Shown here piece by piece: positions 59,571 through 64,000 of a stretch of DNA of 64,000 bases. Numbering within the stretch: the stretch's first letter is position 1; every line of letters begins with the position of its first letter. The notes beneath the pieces were generated by a model, which saw only the letters and a list, made by a program, of their open reading frames with translations, had not been told where the DNA came from and did not search any database. The stretch is from assembly GCF_002776525.5 (NCBI RefSeq), contig NC_045439.1:121399548-121463547 (forward strand). The letters run 5' to 3'. Position numbers and translations under genes: made by a program. The stretch comes from Piliocolobus tephrosceles. Its lineage: Eukaryota > Chordata > Mammalia > Primates > Cercopithecidae.

Positions 59571-61637
59571 GATAAAATTCGTATCTCAAATCAGTGAGGA
59601 AAAGATAAACTGTTAATAAATGGTGTTGGAATAACTAAATCACCATATGGAAAAAATAAAGTAGAATGCATACATGACCCTACTTCATAAATTTCAAACA
59701 GATGAAATATTTAAATATTAAATAGTCAAACCAGAAAAAAAAATTTTTTATTATTATTATACTTTAAGTTCTAGGGTACATGTGTACAACATGCAGCTTT
59801 GTTACATATGTATACATGTGCCATGTTGGTGTGCTGCACCCATTAACTCATCATTTACATTAGGTGTATGTCCTAATGCTATCCCTCCCCCCACCCCCCT
59901 CCCCACAATAGGACCCGGTGTGTGATGTTCCCCTTCCTGTGTCCAAGTGATCTCATTGTTCAATTCCCACCTATGAGTGAGACCATGCAGTATTTGGTTT
60001 TCCGTTCTTGCGATAGTTTGCTGAGAATGATGGTTTCCAGCTGCAACTATGTCCCTACAAAGGACATGAACTCATCCTTTTTTATGGCTGCATAGTATCC
60101 CATGGTGTATATGTGCCACATTTTCTTAATCCAGTCTGTCACTGGTGGACATTTGGGTTGATTCCAAGTCTTGGCTATTGTGAATAGCGCCGCAATAAAC
60201 ATACGTGTGCATGTGTCTTTATAGCAGCATGACTTAATAATCCTTTGAGTATATCCCCAGTAATGGGATGACTGGGTCAAATGATATTTCTAATTCTAGA
60301 TCCTTGAAGAATCGCCACACTGTTTTCCACAATGGTTGAACTAGTTTACAGTCCCACCAACAGTGTAAAAGTGTTCCTATTTCTCCACATCCTCTCCAGC
60401 ACCTGTTGCTTCCTGATTTTTTAATGATTGCCATTCTAACTGGTGTGAGATGGTATCTCATTGTGGTTTTGATTTGCATTTCTCTGATGGTGAGTAATAA
60501 TGAGCATTTTTTCATGGGTCTGTTGGCTGTATGAATGTCTTCTTTTGAGAAGTGTCTGTTCATATCCTTTGCCCAATTTTGATGGGGTTGTTTGAAACCA
60601 GAAATGTTTTAAGGCAGATTCTTTGGCATAGGGAAGGAGTTCCTATCTACAACTGAAAATCATGACACCATAGAAGAAAACATTGGTGAATGACTATTTT
60701 ATTAAAAAAGCATAACAAAACAAAACTGCCAAAATGTCATGGTGCAAATCCTCATAAGTCAAAAGACAAATGACATACTGGGAGAATACTCATATCACAA
60801 AGGGCTAATCTCCTTAGAATAGAAAAAGCCACTAGAAATCATTAAGAAAAAGATGGTCAACACAATAGAAAAATGGGCAAAAAAAAGAACAGATAATTCA
60901 CAAGAAAATAAATACAAATGGACCTCACCAATAATAAGACAAATGCAAATTAAAACTACACTGAGATGTAACTTCTTATCTCTCAAATTGGTAAAAGCAT
61001 AGCTTGACTACACACTGTCTTGGCATGTATATGAGGAAATAGATATAGATTTCTGGTGGGAGTGCAAGATGTTACATTGCTTATAGAAGGCCAGTGGTAA
61101 TATTTATTAAAATTACAAGTATATTTGCTTTTTGAGTGTGTAATCCAATCCATTTCTGGAACTTTATTCTCAAAACATACTTGCAAAATTAGTTATGCAG
61201 CATTGTTTGCAGTAGTAAAAGATTAGAAACAACTCACTATCCATCAGTGGGGGACTGGTTAAGTAGTTCATGTTTCATCCTTAGAATGGAGTAAATGTTA
61301 TGCAGCTATACAAAGTAGGAAGAAGTTTACTGTGAATTTAGATTTTTTCTATGAATCTTGAGGAGTTCCAAGATAAAATAATAAGGAAAAGAGGGAAGGA
61401 GGGAAGAAGGAAAGAAAGAAAATGTATATAATATGTTACCTTTTGTGTAAGAAAGGGAGGAAAGGAGACTGTTTATTGTTATTTCCATGTAAAGAAATTC
61501 TCTAAAGGTATACAGGAAGGCAGGGGAAGAGAAAAGGAGTAGATGGACACAGAGATGGGAGTAAGATGTCTCAATATGTTATTTTTTAATTGTGTGAAAA
61601 TGTATTACGTGTTTAAAATAAAATTTAAAAAAGAACA
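59571..61637 (+). mobile_element. Old L1 (L1M type), interrupted by a younger L1
   Basis: Plus-orientation ORF2 C-terminal and 3' UTR text: AAATGGTGTTGGAATAACTA, GCATACATGACCCTACTTC, then after the nested L1, AGGAGTTCCTATCTACAACTG and AATGGGCAAAAAAAAGAAC. It continues with TTGGTAAAAGCATAGCTTGA and CAAAGTAGGAAGAAGTTTACTG. It ends in an A-rich tail at about 61615-61637. All frames are broken. Confidence 0.82.
59738..60594 (-). mobile_element. Primate L1 (L1PA-age) 3' fragment, nested
   Basis: A reversed, 5'-truncated L1 of about 857 bp: a tail at 59738-59755, a 3' UTR with the same GACCCGGTGTGTGATG variant as the 36753-40626 copy, then ORF2 C-terminal text with the CWRGCGEIGTLLHCWWDC block. 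The frame is broken in the overlap near 60234-60280. A 10-bp target-site duplication, AAACCAGAAA, lies at 59728-59737 and 60595-60604, inside the older plus-strand L1. Confidence 0.93.
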
Positions 61638-62804
61638 AGTAGTCAGCAGGCACTGGTAGCATTTATAAAATGGTTTTGAGGTCTTTGAGTACAGACCATC
61701 ATAAAAGAGCCATTGTATTCAATTAGCAGATGTCCAGCCAATGTCTACTGGATGCCCCAGTGAGTGACCAGATTTCTATTATATTCACAGATGTTCTTTG
61801 TTTTGTTTAACCACATTATATTAATAAAGCTCATACTTCTTAGCATTCCCTATAAGCTTAAGCAATACTGACTGCAATTAGGCCAAATATATACCTGCTG
61901 AACTGAATTCTTCAAAGTAGAGTTTTATGATAAGGTAAGCCAAGCTTAAAAAGTGAAATATTTTGATAATCCCTGGCATGTAAGAAAATTTAAGAAAACC
62001 AACCAGGCTCAACATCTTCAGCTCAAAACACTACTTAGCTGTGTGTTAAATTATAGTGCCAAAATTCATTCACTTTCCATTTGCATCTGATTCATCATTG
62101 CTCTAATTTTTAATGTTCTTAAACATTACCTGTTGAAGCTATTAAAATCCAGTAAGTGCCTTCGCAGACCCAATTAAATGCCCAATTACCAATTTTAGGC
62201 TCTTGACTTACATTTTAAAATTAAGTGAACCTCGCCCTGCAGCTGAATTGCTAATGGATAGCAGATCTCAAGGGAAGTAAGATTCTCAATCTTCTCTCTC
62301 AGGAACATCGTTCCCACAGTTTAAGCAGAAACACAAGTACATCATCACTGCTTCTATGTCAAACAGCTTGTGCTACCCCACACTAATGTGAGTTATAACT
62401 ATGGGTGTCCTTACAAGAAGAGGAAGGAGATTGAGGGCAAACACGTGTTGTCAGAGCCTGGGCAGGGGCACTGGAATAATTTCCTTTTCAAGAAAATAAT
62501 ATTGCCTTTGTGTTGAGGCCAGGAAACAAGATGAGGAAGTTTGGAGTTCTGCTTTTCAATATAAATATGTATTTAACGAGATTACTTCCTAAACATTAAG
62601 TTTGAGCATAGAGTATCCAGGATTCTTGGCCAGGATATGAGTTGTCTTAAGATTCATCCCAGGTCAAGGCATTCTAAAAGAAATCAGCTGCTTTCTGGCT
62701 GGCTTTATTTCTGTACCTGTAAGGCGGGCCTTCCCGGTTAGTAGGGTTCCTCTTTTTAGTTATGGAAGCACAAGGGTAGTTTCAGAGTTAAATGAGATCT
62801 GCCT
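61638..62804. other. Unlabelled DNA, no gene seen
   Basis: No repeat family or exon recognised. Confidence 0.4.
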
Positions 62805-63185
62805 TGCTTCTCTTTTCCTTGATCCTTATCAGCCCTACCCATCCTTCCAGCCACAGCCCAAATGACACTACTTTCATAAAGAAGCTGCCCTGCATCCACC
62901 GAAAACCCACCTCTCGCCCCACCCCTCCACTCTGTTTGGTGTTATACACTTGTAGTGATAAGAAATACACGTTGCCGTATTTATCATATCCTGCTGCTAT
63001 TTCAGCGCTTAGGGACTTGTCATTTCTCTTCTGAAATGTGAACCCCCTGATGAATATGACTGCGCTTCAATCACCTTGTACCTATTTCCACCCCTCAACT
63101 CATTTCCCTTCCTTCCACCCTTACCCCTTTGTGTCACTTTTCCTTCAGTATGCACACAGTAAATATTTTTTGATGAATGTTATTT
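62805..63185 (+). mobile_element. LINE L2 3' end relic
   Basis: Plus-orientation L2: the CCCAAATGACACTACTTTCA to GAAGCTGCCCTGC region near 62858-62893, and a 3' end with ATGCACACAGTAAATATTTT and TGATGAATG at 63150-63178. The middle is C/T-rich and diverged. The 80-codon frame on the plus strand here is L2 debris. Confidence 0.62.
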
Positions 63186-64000
63186 GTGCCTTCCGATTTT
63201 TCCAGAAGAATAGTCACACTGCTTTATGATTCAAGTGATGGCAGTTTTAATTCCTCTTAAGTGAAATAGAAAATGTACATAAATGTCTCATATTCGGCTA
63301 TGATTCCCTCCAGGGGAATTTAGGAAAGTTATGAGCATAACATCTTTCCACTCCCAACAGAATAGCTTTCTTGTAGCATGAAGCTCCTTCCTGCCAAGAG
63401 TCCTCCCCTTGCTACCCCCACCCCAACAGTTCACCTGGCAATCTCTTTAAGAATCTCAAATGAGTCCTAAAACAATGCCTGGACATAAAGAGTTGAAGAT
63501 TCTCTGTGTGTTGGATGTTTTAAAATGAATAGACATTATGTATTTTCAGCTTTTATGTAAAGATCAATCATACTATTTTTATCTATAAAATAGTGTTCTG
63601 CTTCTCATTTTATCAGTGAGACCTCCAGGCTTGAGAGAAGGGCATCACAGCATGCAAGATGCACTTCTGTGACTCAGAGAATTATAGAAGGTCAAAACTA
63701 GAAGGCGCTCTTAGGGTCTTTCTCATCTGGTTTTGTCCTACAAATGGTGAAATTGATACCCAGACAGGAAAAGACACATGTCTGAAATGTCCATAGACAG
63801 GTAGGCAGAATGGGCACAGGAGCCCCAGCCTCCTGACTTCCGGTCCAGGGCTTTCTCTCCGATGCTTCCTCCCTTTTAGAACCGTTGCTGCTATTCAGTT
63901 AGCTGCAGTCAGTGCTAATGCGTACAAGGGTCATTCCCCACGTGGAGCAGCTTCCTTTGCAGAAGGGATTGCTTCGTTTCTAGGCCAAATCCTGTGCTGT
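63186..64000. other. Unlabelled DNA, possible MIR-like relic
   Basis: A weak MIR-like core lies at about 63725-63850 in minus orientation (CTACAAATGGTGAAATTGA, then CAGCCTCCTGACTTCCGGTCC). Otherwise I see nothing to annotate up to the window edge. Confidence 0.4.

Noticed and set aside
1..64000. CRISPR arrays, bacterial-type operons, rRNA genes
   Set aside because: No regularly spaced repeats, no prokaryotic gene organisation and no rRNA text; the window is plainly primate.

Overview
This window is primate nuclear DNA with no confirmed protein-coding gene. The evidence is ten Alu-type SINEs, primate L1 copies, ancient mammalian MIR, L2 and MER5 relics, and no dense reading frames. The younger AluY copies at 13879-14173 and 48461-48755 carry variants that I recall as typical of Old World monkey AluY lineages (a GTGGCCGG-type stretch and a GGCCACTGCACT-type stretch). 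The two youngest L1s share a 3' UTR variant (GACCCGGTGTGTGATG) that differs from my memory of human L1PA. I therefore infer a cercopithecid monkey (macaque, baboon, guenon or similar), not human. Bases 2291-2300 are an assembly gap. | Layout. 1-4303: unlabelled AT-rich DNA, an Alu whose tail has become a TTTTA microsatellite containing the gap, then a long L2 relic split by two Alu insertions. 4304-11107: mostly unlabelled DNA with one MIR and one speculative exon. 11108-18815: an old plus-strand L1, MIRs, an AluY, a second old L1 on the minus strand, two copies of an unassigned ~120-bp unit, and MER5A. 18816-25980: unlabelled DNA, a tiny L1 with target-site duplications, a long polypyrimidine tract feeding an AluJ, and an L2/MIR/Alu cluster folded into a ~265-bp imperfect palindrome. 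26045-36560: MIR and L2 pieces, L1 3' ends, an MLT1/MaLR LTR, a mariner hairpin element and an Alu sitting inside a MIR. 36753-40626: the largest element, a 3.9-kb minus-strand primate L1 that is 5' truncated and has two internal ORF2 deletions. 40627-49721: MER5A, MIRs, L2, a dispersed old L1 containing an AluY, and an AluS. 49722-64000: mostly unlabelled DNA with MIR, L1 and L2 relics, an AluY, and a young L1 nested head-to-head in an old L1. | How it fits together. Nothing here forms an operon or pathway. The longer open frames are explained by L1 ORF1/ORF2 remnants, Alu bodies or chance. About 18 of 21 classifiable Alu, L1 and LTR insertions lie on the minus strand. That bias is what selection leaves inside introns of plus-strand genes, so the window may be intronic in a gene read left to right. 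Three weak plus-strand exon candidates (6662-6717, 32766-32870, 42608-42676) are listed as hypotheses only. Repeat families were assigned by eye from remembered consensus sequences, so subfamily names and the edges of old elements are approximate.
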